Assembly: GCA_023424475.1 (NCBI GenBank)
Contig: JAFADX010000393.1
Coordinates: 1-9,506, forward strand
Origin: Pseudomonadota bacterium
GTDB taxonomy: Bacteria; Pseudomonadota; Alphaproteobacteria; Acetobacterales; Acetobacteraceae
Direction: 5' to 3'
Length of the DNA stretch: 9,506 bases
Shown: positions 1 to 6,456 of the stretch, one piece after another
Position numbering within the stretch: the stretch's first letter is position 1
Layout: each line of letters opens with the position of its first letter
The notes under the pieces: model-generated
What the model was told of the DNA's origin: nothing
Database searches by the model: none
The model's input: the letters and a program-made list of their open reading frames with translations, nothing else
Made by a program: the position numbers and the translations under genes

Positions 1-84
1 GCCGTCCTCCGGCGCTGCATCGGTGGAAGCGGGCATCCCGGGCGGCGGCGCGGCTGGCGGGGCGACCGGGGCGATCACGTCCAT
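1..84 (-). CDS. 5' end of a divergent Pro/Ala-rich protein (partial, FliK-like possible)
   Basis: The minus strand opens at an ATG (complement of 82-84) and stays open to the window edge, giving 28 residues that begin MDVIAPVAPPAAPPPG. About 86% of third codon positions are G or C, as in the confident genes here, and a GGAAAAGG stretch lies roughly 9 nt upstream. The protein continues outside the window, so no domain is visible. A Pro/Ala-rich, low-complexity start next to hook genes would suit FliK, the hook-length control protein, whose gene often neighbours flgD/flgE. That is inference from context only; another secreted or low-complexity protein is equally possible. It diverges from flgE with 232 nt between the two starts. 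Confidence 0.45.
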   Translation of the reverse strand, partial: MDVIAPVAPPAAPPPGMPASTDAAPEDG

Positions 85-130
85 GGGCAGGGGCCTTTTC
101 CGATGGCCTGCTGCGAGGCCGCGCCAGCGC

Positions 131-168
131 GGCTTGCAACCGCCGCCCTGCACCGGCTGCAACCGCCG
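131..168. repeat. Pair of direct repeats upstream of the flgE sigma-54 promoter
   Basis: The 11-mer TGCAACCGCCG occurs at 135-145 and again at 158-168, 23 bp apart, each preceded by GGC(T). The pair lies about 100-135 bp upstream of the -24 element at 269, the distance at which activators of sigma-54 RNA polymerase usually bind. It could be an enhancer for a FlbD-like activator, but no activator gene is in the window and the site does not match a consensus I can state with confidence. The rest of 85-268 shows no gene I can support, only a GGCCCGGGCC palindrome at 174-183. Confidence 0.35.
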
Positions 169-268
169 GGCCAGGCCCGGGCCGCCACATGCGGCACGCC
201 TTGCCGGACGCGGCGGCATCTCCTGCCGGGCTGCGGCAGTCGTCGCCGCGTCCGGCGCCGCCCCGTCC

Positions 269-283
269 TGGCATGCCGGTTGC
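269..283 (+). promoter_or_regulatory. Sigma-54 (-24/-12) promoter of the flgE operon
   Basis: TGGCATGCCGGTTGC carries the -24 TGGCA and the -12 TTGC, with GG and GC separated by exactly 10 nt. It differs from the RpoN consensus (TGGCACG-N4-TTGC) mainly by T for C at one position. Transcription would start near 295, leaving a leader of about 22 nt that contains the GGAG ribosome binding site at 307-310. Sigma-54 control of hook and junction genes is established in Caulobacter and other alphaproteobacteria, and the spacing here fits it. Confidence 0.8.
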
Positions 284-316
284 GCTGGCGGTGGCGGACC
301 TCTTCCGGAGACGCCG

Positions 317-1609
317 ATGTCCCTCTTCGGTTCCATGACCACGGCCATCAGCGGGCTGACGGCCCAGGCGCGCGCGCTCGGCCACATCTCGGACAACGTG
401 GCGAACAGCCAGACCGCCGGGTTCAAGCGCACGGACACGAGCTTCGTGTCCTACCTGACCGACAGCACGCTGTCGGTGCACCGGCCGGGCTCGGTCGTCG
501 CGCGGCCCGACTACACCAACACCATCGCCGGCCCGATCGAGCAGAGCGAGAACCCGCTCTCGCTCGCCATCGCCGGGCAGGGGTTCTTCTCGGTGGCGCT
601 GCCGACCGGATCGGTGAACGGGCAGCTCACCTTCGACGAGCGGCAGTTCTTCACCCGCGCGGGGGATTTCCAGCTCGACCGCAGCGGCTACCTCGTGAAC
701 GGCTCCGGCTATTTCCTGCAGGGCTGGTCGGTGGACGCGCTGGGCAATCCCGACCGCACGCAGATCAACCCGATCCGCGTCAGCGACCTGGTATTCAACC
801 CGATCGCGACCGGCAACATCGAGCTCTCGGCCAACCTGCCGGCGAACGGCACCGACCCGCAGACCACGCCGCTCAACGTCTATGACAGCCTCGGCGCGCT
901 GCAGCCCATGTCGCTGACCTGGACACCCTCCGGCGCCAATACCTGGACGCTCGACATCACGGCGCCCGGCGCCGGCGGTTCGCTCGGGACCATCGACGTG
1001 CTGTTCGGCGCCGCGGCCGTGCCGGCGGTGGCGACGGGAACGATCGGGGGCTTCGCCGGCGCCACCGGGGCGCTCGCGGGCGCGGCCCCGGTGGCGGACG
1101 ACCCGGCGACGGTCACCTTCACCGCCGATTTCGGCCAGGGGCCGCAGGCCATCACGCTCAACCTCGGCGCCTTCGGCCAGGCGCGCGGCGTCACGCAATA
1201 CGACGGGGACGAATTCTCGCTGCGCAACCTGACACAGGACGGCGTGCCGCTCGGCTCCTATTCCTCGCTGGCCGTGCGCGACAACGGCGACGTCGCCATC
1301 AACTACGACAACGGCCAGTCGCGGGTGATCGCGCGGGTTCCGATCACCACCTTCAACGCGCCCGACATGCTCCAGCGCCTCGACGGCCAGGCTTTCATGC
1401 GCACGGTCGAGAGCGGCGAGGCACGCACCACCGATGCCGGGTCGAACGGCGCCGGCAGCCTGTCGGTCAGCTCCGTCGAACGGTCCAACGTCGACATCGC
1501 CTCGGAATTCTCGAAGCTGATCGTCGCCCAGCGCGCCTACACCGCGAACACGCGCATCGTCACCGCCTCGGACGAGATGCTGCAGGATACCATCAACATG
1601 CGCCGCTGA
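317..1609 (+). CDS. flgE: Flagellar hook protein FlgE
   Basis: The 430-aa protein forms the flexible extracellular hook joining the basal body to the filament. Residues 1-45 are the conserved rod/hook N-terminal helix (MSLFGSMTTAISGLTAQ, then ISDNVANSQTAGFKRTDTSF), the signature of axial flagellar proteins exported by the type III flagellar apparatus. The last ~50 residues (SSVERSNVDIASEFSKLIVA, ending in LQDTINMRR) are the matching C-terminal helix; the middle is the Gly/Ala/Thr-rich outer domain. The frame stays open upstream to position 23, but ATG 317 is the correct start: it begins exactly at the family N-terminus and has GGAG 6 nt upstream. It is first in a run with flgK (24-nt gap) and flgL, behind a sigma-54 promoter. 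Length is within the usual FlgE range. Confidence 0.96.
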   Translation: MSLFGSMTTAISGLTAQARALGHISDNVANSQTAGFKRTDTSFVSYLTDSTLSVHRPGSVVARPDYTNTIAGPIEQSENPLSLAIAGQGFFSVALPTGSVNGQLTFDERQFFTRAGDFQLDRSGYLVNGSGYFLQGWSVDALGNPDRTQINPIRVSDLVFNPIATGNIELSANLPANGTDPQTTPLNVYDSLGALQPMSLTWTPSGANTWTLDITAPGAGGSLGTIDVLFGAAAVPAVATGTIGGFAGATGALAGAAPVADDPATVTFTADFGQGPQAITLNLGAFGQARGVTQYDGDEFSLRNLTQDGVPLGSYSSLAVRDNGDVAINYDNGQSRVIARVPITTFNAPDMLQRLDGQAFMRTVESGEARTTDAGSNGAGSLSVSSVERSNVDIASEFSKLIVAQRAYTANTRIVTASDEMLQDTINMRR

Positions 1610-1633
1610 GGCGCCGCCTGAGGAAGCATCGCC

Positions 1634-3163
1634 ATGAGCCTCGAGGCCGCGCTGATCACCGCCCGTTCGGGCCTGCTCCACACGCAGCGGTCGCTTGCCG
1701 CGGCGGCGGACGACGTCGCCAATGCCGGCACCGCGGGCCATACCGACAAGACCGTCGCGGCGCGCGCGGTGCAGGTGGACGGGCAGGGGATCGGCGTGCG
1801 CAGCCTCGCCCCCACGCGGGACGTGGACGAGGCGCTGGTGGCGGAACTCGACAGCCGCCGCGCCGCCGCCGCCGGCGCCGACGCCCGCGCCCGGCTGCTC
1901 GAGGCGATCGCCGCCGCCCACGGCACCACCGAGGCGGGCGACGGCCTCGGCGACCTGACGGCCGCGCTGCACACCGGCTTCGAGGATCTGCGCGCCAACC
2001 CCTCGGAGGCGGGGCGGCAGACCGCCGTGGTGCAGGAAGCGACGGCGCTTGCGCTGCGGCTGAACGGGATCTCCGCCGCCATCGGGGATGCGCGGCAGCA
2101 GGCGCAGGACGGCATCGTGACCGAGGTCGCCCGCATCAACGCGGCGCTGCGCGACATCGCCGATCTCACCCGGCGCATCCGCGACCAGGTCGCACTGACC
2201 GGCAGCGCCGCCGCGCTCGAGGACCGGCGCGACCAGGCGATCGCGACCCTGTCGGAATCGATCGAGGTGAAGGCGCTGAAGCGGGAGGATGGCGGCCTCG
2301 TCCTCGTCGCCCGCAACGGGCTGGTGCTGCCACTCGACACTAAGGCGGATGCCTTCGCCACCGCGGATGCGAGCCTCGGGCCCACGGCCTATCACGGCGC
2401 GGGCGGGACCATTCCGGGCATCATGCTCGGCGCGCTGGACGTGACGGATGCGCTGGCCGGCGGGCGGCTCGCCGAATACGTGGCGCTGCGCGACACGACC
2501 TTGCCGCGCTACCAGGCGGAGGCCGACCTCGCCGCGGCGCACCTCGCCGTGCGCTTCGATGCGGTGGGGCTGGCGCTGTTCACCGATGCCACCGGGGCGG
2601 TGCCGGACGTCACGCTGCCCTATGCCGGCGGCGCCATGGTGGGCTTCGCCGGGACCATCCGCGTCAATGCGGCCGTCGAGGCCGCGCCCGCCCTGCTGCG
2701 CGACGGCACCCATGCGGTGGCGGGCAGCCCGGCCGGGCCTTCCGCCTTCACGCCTAACCCGCCGGGCGGGCCGGCCTCCTTCGCTGCGCTGATCGACCGT
2801 GTGCTCGCCTGGACCTTCGGCCCCGAGGCGCAGCCGGGCGTCGCCTGGGGCGCGATCCCGGCCGGCGGGCTCGGGCCGGACGGCACGCTCGCCTCGCCCT
2901 TCGGCGCGCCGCCGACGCTCGAGGGCTATGCCGGGCTGCTCACCGCCTCGCAGACCGCCGATGCGGCCGCGGCGCGATCGGCGGCGGGCTCGGCGGCCTC
3001 GATGGTCGATGGCCTGGCCGCCCGCTTCGCGCAGCGGTCGGGCGTGGACGTGGATGCGGAGATGTCGGCGATGGTCACGCTGCAGAATGCCTATGCGGCC
3101 AATGCGCGGGTGATGAGCACCGTGCAGGCGATGTGGGATTCCCTGCTCGGCGCGGTGCGCTGA
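1634..3163 (+). CDS. flgK: Flagellar hook-associated protein 1, FlgK
   Basis: FlgK (HAP1) is the first of two junction proteins between hook and filament. The 509-aa product starts MSLEAALITARSGLLHTQRS and contains the axial-protein motif DDVANAGTAGHTDKTV near residues 26-41. A long Ala/Arg-rich helical stretch follows (about 75-200) that is typical of FlgK. The C-terminus (SGVDVDAEMSAMVTLQNAYA, then ARVMSTVQAMWDSLLGAVR) is the conserved C-terminal helix shared by FlgK and FlgE. AGGAAG at 1621-1626 sits 7 nt before the ATG. It lies 24 nt after flgE and 2 nt before flgL, so the three are almost certainly one transcript. The minus-strand reading frame opposite its 5' half is a GC-codon shadow. 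Confidence 0.95.
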   Translation: MSLEAALITARSGLLHTQRSLAAAADDVANAGTAGHTDKTVAARAVQVDGQGIGVRSLAPTRDVDEALVAELDSRRAAAAGADARARLLEAIAAAHGTTEAGDGLGDLTAALHTGFEDLRANPSEAGRQTAVVQEATALALRLNGISAAIGDARQQAQDGIVTEVARINAALRDIADLTRRIRDQVALTGSAAALEDRRDQAIATLSESIEVKALKREDGGLVLVARNGLVLPLDTKADAFATADASLGPTAYHGAGGTIPGIMLGALDVTDALAGGRLAEYVALRDTTLPRYQAEADLAAAHLAVRFDAVGLALFTDATGAVPDVTLPYAGGAMVGFAGTIRVNAAVEAAPALLRDGTHAVAGSPAGPSAFTPNPPGGPASFAALIDRVLAWTFGPEAQPGVAWGAIPAGGLGPDGTLASPFGAPPTLEGYAGLLTASQTADAAAARSAAGSAASMVDGLAARFAQRSGVDVDAEMSAMVTLQNAYAANARVMSTVQAMWDSLLGAVR

Positions 3164-3165
3164 CC

Positions 3166-4230
3166 ATGGCGGGAATCGGGCCGGTCGGGCGGCTGGACGT
3201 CGGCGCCGCGGCGCTGCGGCAGCGGCTGGAGGTGCTGACGCGCCAGGTCTCGGATGGGCGCAAGGGGCCGGGCTATGCCGACATTGCGCCCGAGGCGCGG
3301 CGCGCGGTGGACCTGCGCGCCGGGATCGGCCGGCGCGAGGCCTGGCAGGGCACCATCTCCCGCGCGCTGTCCCAGACGGGCGTGATGCAGCAGGCGCTCG
3401 GCCGCATGGAGGCGATCGCGACGCAATTCTACCAGGAGGCCATCCGCCTCGACGGCACGAGCACCGCGCGGATCTCGGCGGTGGCGGCCTCGGCGCGCTC
3501 GGCGCTGGTGGAATTCGCCACGCTGATGAACGAGTCCTACGCCGGCGAATACGTCTTCGGCGGCAGCGACACGGCGAACGCGCCGGTCCCGGACCCCGAC
3601 GGCATCGCGACCGGCGGCATGGCGAGCGCCATCGCCATGGCGGTCGCCGGTCTGACATCGGGCAATGCGGCGGCGGTGACGGCGGCGACGCTCGCCGCGG
3701 CGTCCTCAGACGCGGCGGGCACGACGCCCTTCTCGCCCTTCCTCTCCGACCCGGCCCAGGGTTTGACCGAGGCGCGCCGCGCGGTCCCGGCGGCGGAAGG
3801 CCAGCGTGTGCCCTATGGCGTCTTCGCCAACCGCAACGCGGCGGCGACCAGCGAGGGCGAGACCACCGGATCCTGGTCGCGCGACATCCTGCGCGGCCTT
3901 GCCACGCTCGCGGCGATCGACCCGTCCCAGGCCGCGCTCGGCGCCGGCTTCACCGACCTGATGGCGACGGTGCGCAACGGCTTCGAGAGCGCGCTGGATG
4001 CGCTGGGGGAGGAGCGGGGCGCGCTCGGCACCACCGAGGCGCGGCTGGAGGCGACCTCGGCCCGCCATGCCGAGGTGACGGCCGCGCTGCGCACGCAACT
4101 CGCCGGCATCGAGGAGGTGGACATGGCCGCGACGATCAGCCGGCTGCAGGCGACGAGGACGCAGCTCGAGGCGTCCTACCAGGCGATCTCGCTGGCCTCG
4201 GGGCTGACGCTCACGCGGTTCCTCGCGTGA
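3166..4230 (+). CDS. flgL: Flagellar hook-associated protein 3, FlgL
   Basis: FlgL (HAP3) is the second junction protein, on which the flagellin filament assembles. The 354-aa product has a flagellin-like N-terminal helix (LDVGAAALRQRLEVLTRQVS, residues ~9-28) and the motif NESYAGEYVFGGSDTANAPV near 122-141, where FlgL proteins carry a characteristic YVFGG. Its flagellin-type C-terminal helix contains EVDMAATISRLQATRTQLEA and ends LTLTRFLA. The frame is open upstream inside flgK, but ATG 3166 starts 2 nt after the flgK stop and gives the family N-terminus. No Shine-Dalgarno sequence is visible in the last 25 nt of flgK, so flgL probably relies on translational coupling to flgK. Confidence 0.92.
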   Translation: MAGIGPVGRLDVGAAALRQRLEVLTRQVSDGRKGPGYADIAPEARRAVDLRAGIGRREAWQGTISRALSQTGVMQQALGRMEAIATQFYQEAIRLDGTSTARISAVAASARSALVEFATLMNESYAGEYVFGGSDTANAPVPDPDGIATGGMASAIAMAVAGLTSGNAAAVTAATLAAASSDAAGTTPFSPFLSDPAQGLTEARRAVPAAEGQRVPYGVFANRNAAATSEGETTGSWSRDILRGLATLAAIDPSQAALGAGFTDLMATVRNGFESALDALGEERGALGTTEARLEATSARHAEVTAALRTQLAGIEEVDMAATISRLQATRTQLEASYQAISLASGLTLTRFLA

Positions 4231-4310
4231 TCGTGCCGACGGGATTCAGCCTCCCTTAACGACGCCCGACGCAATCTCGGCCCGACACCGCAAGACGCGG
4301 CGCGCAACCC

Positions 4311-4362
4311 GGCCCCTGCCACGGTCAAGACCGCGGGGGCCACCGGACCAGGGGAAGACCCC
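4311..4362 (+). promoter_or_regulatory. Structured flagellin leader with a paired ribosome binding site
   Basis: Two hairpins can be drawn just before fliC. In the first, GGCCCC (4311-4316) pairs with GGGGCC (4336-4341), enclosing an inner CGGT-caag-ACCG stem (4322-4333). In the second, GGGG (4351-4354) pairs with CCCC (4359-4362) around an AAGA loop; it contains the GGGGAAG ribosome binding site and ends one base before the ATG. In Caulobacter the structured 5' leader of flagellin mRNA is the target through which FlbT controls message stability, and flbT lies directly downstream here. That this leader is the FlbT target is inference. The rest of the 133-nt gap after flgL (4231-4310) has no clear sigma-54 or sigma-28 promoter. 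Confidence 0.5.
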
Positions 4363-4363
4363 G

Positions 4364-5194
4364 ATGTCTCTGAATTCCGTCAATACCAACATGGGCGCCA
4401 TGGTGGCGCTGCAGTCGCTCAACCGCACCAACGAGGCGCTGAACGTCACGCAGAAGCGCATTTCGACGGGCCTGCGCGTCAATGATGCGAAGGACGACGG
4501 CGCCGCCTTCGCGGTCGCGCAGTCGGTCCGCGCCGACGTCGCCGGCCTGACCGCCGCCAACGAGCAGCTCGGCGGCGTGAAGGGCATCCTCGACACCGCG
4601 CTCTCCGGCCTGAACAAGGTGTCGGAGACGATGGTGAAGGTGCGCGAGACCCTGGTGCGCCTCGCCGACGACACGCTGAACGCCGACCAGCGTTCGCAGT
4701 ACGAGGCGCAGTACGAAGCCCTGCGCACGCAGGTCACCAACTTCGTCTCGGATGCGACCTACAACGGCCGCACCTTGCTCTCGACGACGGCGCCAGCCGG
4801 CGGCGACATCGCCACCACCCGCAACGAGAGCGGCACGACCTATACCCTGACGGCGGTGGACGGCGCAGGCACGCTGGTGATCGCGGCGGCGCCGGCGGAT
4901 GCGGCGGCGGCGCAGGCCGCGCTCGGTTCGGGCGGCGACTTCGAGACCGTGCAGTCGGCGATCAGCGACGCGCTGAACGCCTTCGGCAGCGACAGCCGCT
5001 ACATCGACAACCAGATCACCTACAACAAGGACAAGGCCGATGCGCTGGAAGCCGGGCTCGGTGCGCTGATCGACGCCGACCTCGCCAAGGAATCGGCGCG
5101 GCTGCAGTCCCTGCAGATCCGTCAGCAGCTCGGCACCCAGTCACTGTCCATTGCGAACCAGGCGCCGCAGACCCTGCTCAGCCTGTTCCGCTGA
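4364..5194 (+). CDS. fliC: Flagellin FliC
   Basis: This is the filament subunit, exported through the flagellar apparatus and polymerised outside the cell. The 276-aa product is compact. Residues 1-~140 are the conserved D0/D1 half (MSLNSVNTNMGAMVALQSLN, then TQKRISTGLRVNDAKDDGAA), with FVSDATYNGRTLLS near its end. A short Ala/Gly/Thr-rich variable segment (about 143-195) replaces the large outer domains of enterobacterial flagellins. The C-terminal helix (ALGSGGDF onward) ends LSIANQAPQTLLSLFR, as usual for alphaproteobacterial flagellins. The start is fixed by the family N-terminus and by AGGGGAAG about 7 nt upstream. The gene is separated from flgL by 133 nt and followed by flbT and flaF, which act on flagellin. 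It is the only flagellin gene in the window. Confidence 0.96.
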   Translation: MSLNSVNTNMGAMVALQSLNRTNEALNVTQKRISTGLRVNDAKDDGAAFAVAQSVRADVAGLTAANEQLGGVKGILDTALSGLNKVSETMVKVRETLVRLADDTLNADQRSQYEAQYEALRTQVTNFVSDATYNGRTLLSTTAPAGGDIATTRNESGTTYTLTAVDGAGTLVIAAAPADAAAAQAALGSGGDFETVQSAISDALNAFGSDSRYIDNQITYNKDKADALEAGLGALIDADLAKESARLQSLQIRQQLGTQSLSIANQAPQTLLSLFR

Positions 5195-5204
5195 AAGCCC
5201 GGTC

Positions 5205-5233
5205 GCGGCGCCGGCCATGACCGCCGGCGCCGC
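5205..5233 (+). other. Strong GC hairpin between fliC and flbT
   Basis: GCGGCGCCGGC (5205-5215) and GCCGGCGCCGC (5223-5233) form a perfect 11-bp stem with a 7-nt loop, 10 nt after the fliC stop. No T-run follows, so it is not a standard Rho-independent terminator. It could protect the flagellin message from 3' exonucleases or partly lower flbT expression relative to fliC. The role is inferred; the structure itself is directly visible. Confidence 0.6.
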
Positions 5234-5261
5234 CCCACCCACCTGACGCCGGGAGGACAGG

Positions 5262-5690
5262 ATGTCCACGCTCGTGCTCGAACTCCGCCAGGGCGACCTC
5301 ATGGTCGTCAACGGCGCGCCGATCCGCTTCCGCAACCGCGCGCGGATCGAACTGACCGCCAAGGCACGCTTCCTCTTCGGCAAGCAGCTGATGACGCCGG
5401 AAGCCGCGCATACGCCCGCGCGCCGGATCTACTTCGCCCTGCAGACCGCCTATATCGGCGACGAGGACGAGCGCGAGGCCGGCCTCCTCGCCGCGCGCCG
5501 GCTGATCGGCGATTTCCAGGCCGCGACCACCTCCACCCTGGCGCGGGACCTGCTGGACCGTGCCCTCGCCGCCGCCGAGGCGGATGAATGCTACGCCGCA
5601 CTCAAGCTCGTCCGCCGCGTCATGCGGCACGAGGAGGTGGTGATGGGCGCGGCGCCGCCCGGCGTGGCAGCGGAGGAGGATGGCCCATGA
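5262..5690 (+). CDS. flbT: Flagellin post-transcriptional regulator FlbT
   Basis: FlbT is a small cytoplasmic protein characteristic of alphaproteobacteria that controls flagellin synthesis. In Caulobacter it acts on the 5' leader of flagellin mRNA; in some relatives it acts as an activator. The 142-aa product begins MSTLVLELRQGDLMVVNGAP, with the family features of a short beta-rich start, IRFRNRARIELTAKARFLFG (about 22-41) and QLMTPEAAHTPARRIYFALQ (43-62). Helices follow, and the acidic tail is poorly conserved. GGGAGG lies 5 nt before the ATG. The stop codon overlaps the flaF start (ATGA at 5687-5690), so the two are translationally coupled. Its position directly after fliC supports the assignment. 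Confidence 0.95.
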   Translation: MSTLVLELRQGDLMVVNGAPIRFRNRARIELTAKARFLFGKQLMTPEAAHTPARRIYFALQTAYIGDEDEREAGLLAARRLIGDFQAATTSTLARDLLDRALAAAEADECYAALKLVRRVMRHEEVVMGAAPPGVAAEEDGP

Positions 5691-6031
5691 CCCTTGCCGA
5701 CATCGCCCGCGCCTACGGCGCGACCCGCGCGGCGCTCGACCCGCGCGAACAGGAGGCCGACGTGTTCCGCCGCGTCACCGGCGGGCTCCGCGCCGCCGCG
5801 GCGCAGGACGGCCTGGCGCGCATCCGCGCCGTGGCCGACAATCGCCGGCTCTGGCTGGCGGTCGAGACGGCGCTCGCCGATCCGGCGAACCGCCTGCCGC
5901 CCCCGGTGCGCGCGGGGCTGATCTCGCTGGGGCGCGCCGTGCAGCGGGAAATGGGCGGGACGGATCCCGACCTCGCCTTCCTCATCGACGTGAACGACCA
6001 GGTCGCCGCGGGCCTTGCGGGGAGCGGCTGA
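5687..6031 (+). CDS. flaF: Flagellin secretion/regulatory protein FlaF
   Basis: FlaF is a small helical alphaproteobacterial protein needed for flagellin export; it works with FlbT so that flagellin synthesis follows secretion (established in Caulobacter). The 114-aa product has the family layout: an N-terminal ARAYGATRAALDPREQEADV (about 7-26), then a helix rich in Ala/Arg, then NRRLWLAVETALADPANRLP near 52-71, and a C-terminal DLAFLIDVNDQVAAGL. The frame is open upstream to 5588, but ATG 5687 is chosen because it overlaps the flbT stop and has GGAGGAGG at 5672-5679. It is the last gene of the plus-strand flagellar run and converges with the next gene, only 7 nt away. Confidence 0.93.
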   Translation: MTLADIARAYGATRAALDPREQEADVFRRVTGGLRAAAAQDGLARIRAVADNRRLWLAVETALADPANRLPPPVRAGLISLGRAVQREMGGTDPDLAFLIDVNDQVAAGLAGSG

Positions 6032-6038
6032 GGGTTCC

Positions 6039-6353
6039 TCAGCCCTGCGGCCCGGATGATGAGGGATCGTGGCGTTCGCGCAGTCCGACCGGCATCGGCG
6101 CGTCCGAAACGGCAGCCGCGCGATAGGCTGCCATCTGGCGCGGGGAGGGGATGGTATTCGCGACGTCCCCGCCCGCGTTGCGGAATTCCAGCACCACCAT
6201 GCCGAGCGGCGCGTCGAGCCGCAGGCGCGGATTCGGGATGACCGGCGCCGGCGGAACGGCCGTCGCCTCGGCGGCGGCAGGCACGGCGGCGACGCGCGGC
6301 GCGCGGGCCGCTTCGGCGACAGGGCGGATCGAGAGCGCGGGGTCGGCGGTCAT
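6039..6353 (-). CDS. Small FlaG-like protein
   Basis: The 104-aa product has a disordered, Ala/Pro-rich N-terminal half (1-40) and a compact segment at 41-78: NPRLRLDAPLGMVVLEFRNA, then VANTIPSPRQMAAYR. This matches the FlaG pattern, in which a beta-hairpin reading like L-F-x-x-D-x-x-x-G-x-x-V-V is followed by an 'IP' turn and a short helix. FlaG family members are filament-associated proteins of unclear role, usually near fliC or fliD. GGAG lies 8 nt upstream of the ATG and codon use is GC-rich throughout, so the gene is credible. It converges on flaF with 7 nt between stops, marking the edge of the flagellar block. The FlaG assignment rests on pattern recall, not on a profile search. Confidence 0.65.
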   Translation of the reverse strand: MTADPALSIRPVAEAARAPRVAAVPAAAEATAVPPAPVIPNPRLRLDAPLGMVVLEFRNAGGDVANTIPSPRQMAAYRAAAVSDAPMPVGLRERHDPSSSGPQG

Positions 6354-6415
6354 GGCAGTGGCTCCTGACCCAACCTGTGGGACGGAGGTAAAGGAAGGGT
6401 TGATCTCACGCGACT

Positions 6416-6445
6416 TTGACCGCGCCGCACGACGCGGCGTATCCC
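6416..6445 (+). promoter_or_regulatory. Candidate sigma-70 promoter of the AbrB-type gene
   Basis: TTGACC (6416-6421) and TATCCC (6440-6445) are separated by 18 nt. A start of transcription around 6452-6457 would coincide with the GTG start codon at 6457, which has no ribosome binding site, so the message may be leaderless. A 6-bp inverted repeat CGCCGC-acgac-GCGGCG (6423-6439) lies inside the spacer and could bind a regulator. All of this is inference from motif positions. Confidence 0.35.
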
Positions 6446-6456
6446 TCGGTCGTCCC

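Noticed and set aside
23..316. Long N-terminal extension of FlgE
   Set aside because: The frame is open by GC bias only. FlgE homology starts at 317, which has its own ribosome binding site, and a sigma-54 promoter lies inside the extension.
1537..2385. 282-aa minus-strand reading frame
   Set aside because: It is Ser/Arg/Ala-rich low-complexity sequence opposite the clear flgE and flgK genes, a typical high-GC shadow.
4251..4290. Sigma-28 or sigma-54 promoter for fliC
   Set aside because: TTAAC at 4256-4260 and GCCCGACA at 4280-4287 resemble FliA elements, but the spacing is several nt too long. The nearest GG/GC pair (4279-4291) has 9 nt between instead of 10.
5205..5233. Rho-independent terminator of fliC
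   Set aside because: The stem is perfect but is followed by CCCACCC with no T-run, so it is listed as a hairpin only.
6151..6456. Upstream extension of the AbrB-type protein
   Set aside because: It overlaps the FlaG-like gene on the other strand, and third-position GC drops in the last part before GTG 6457. No family similarity is visible there.
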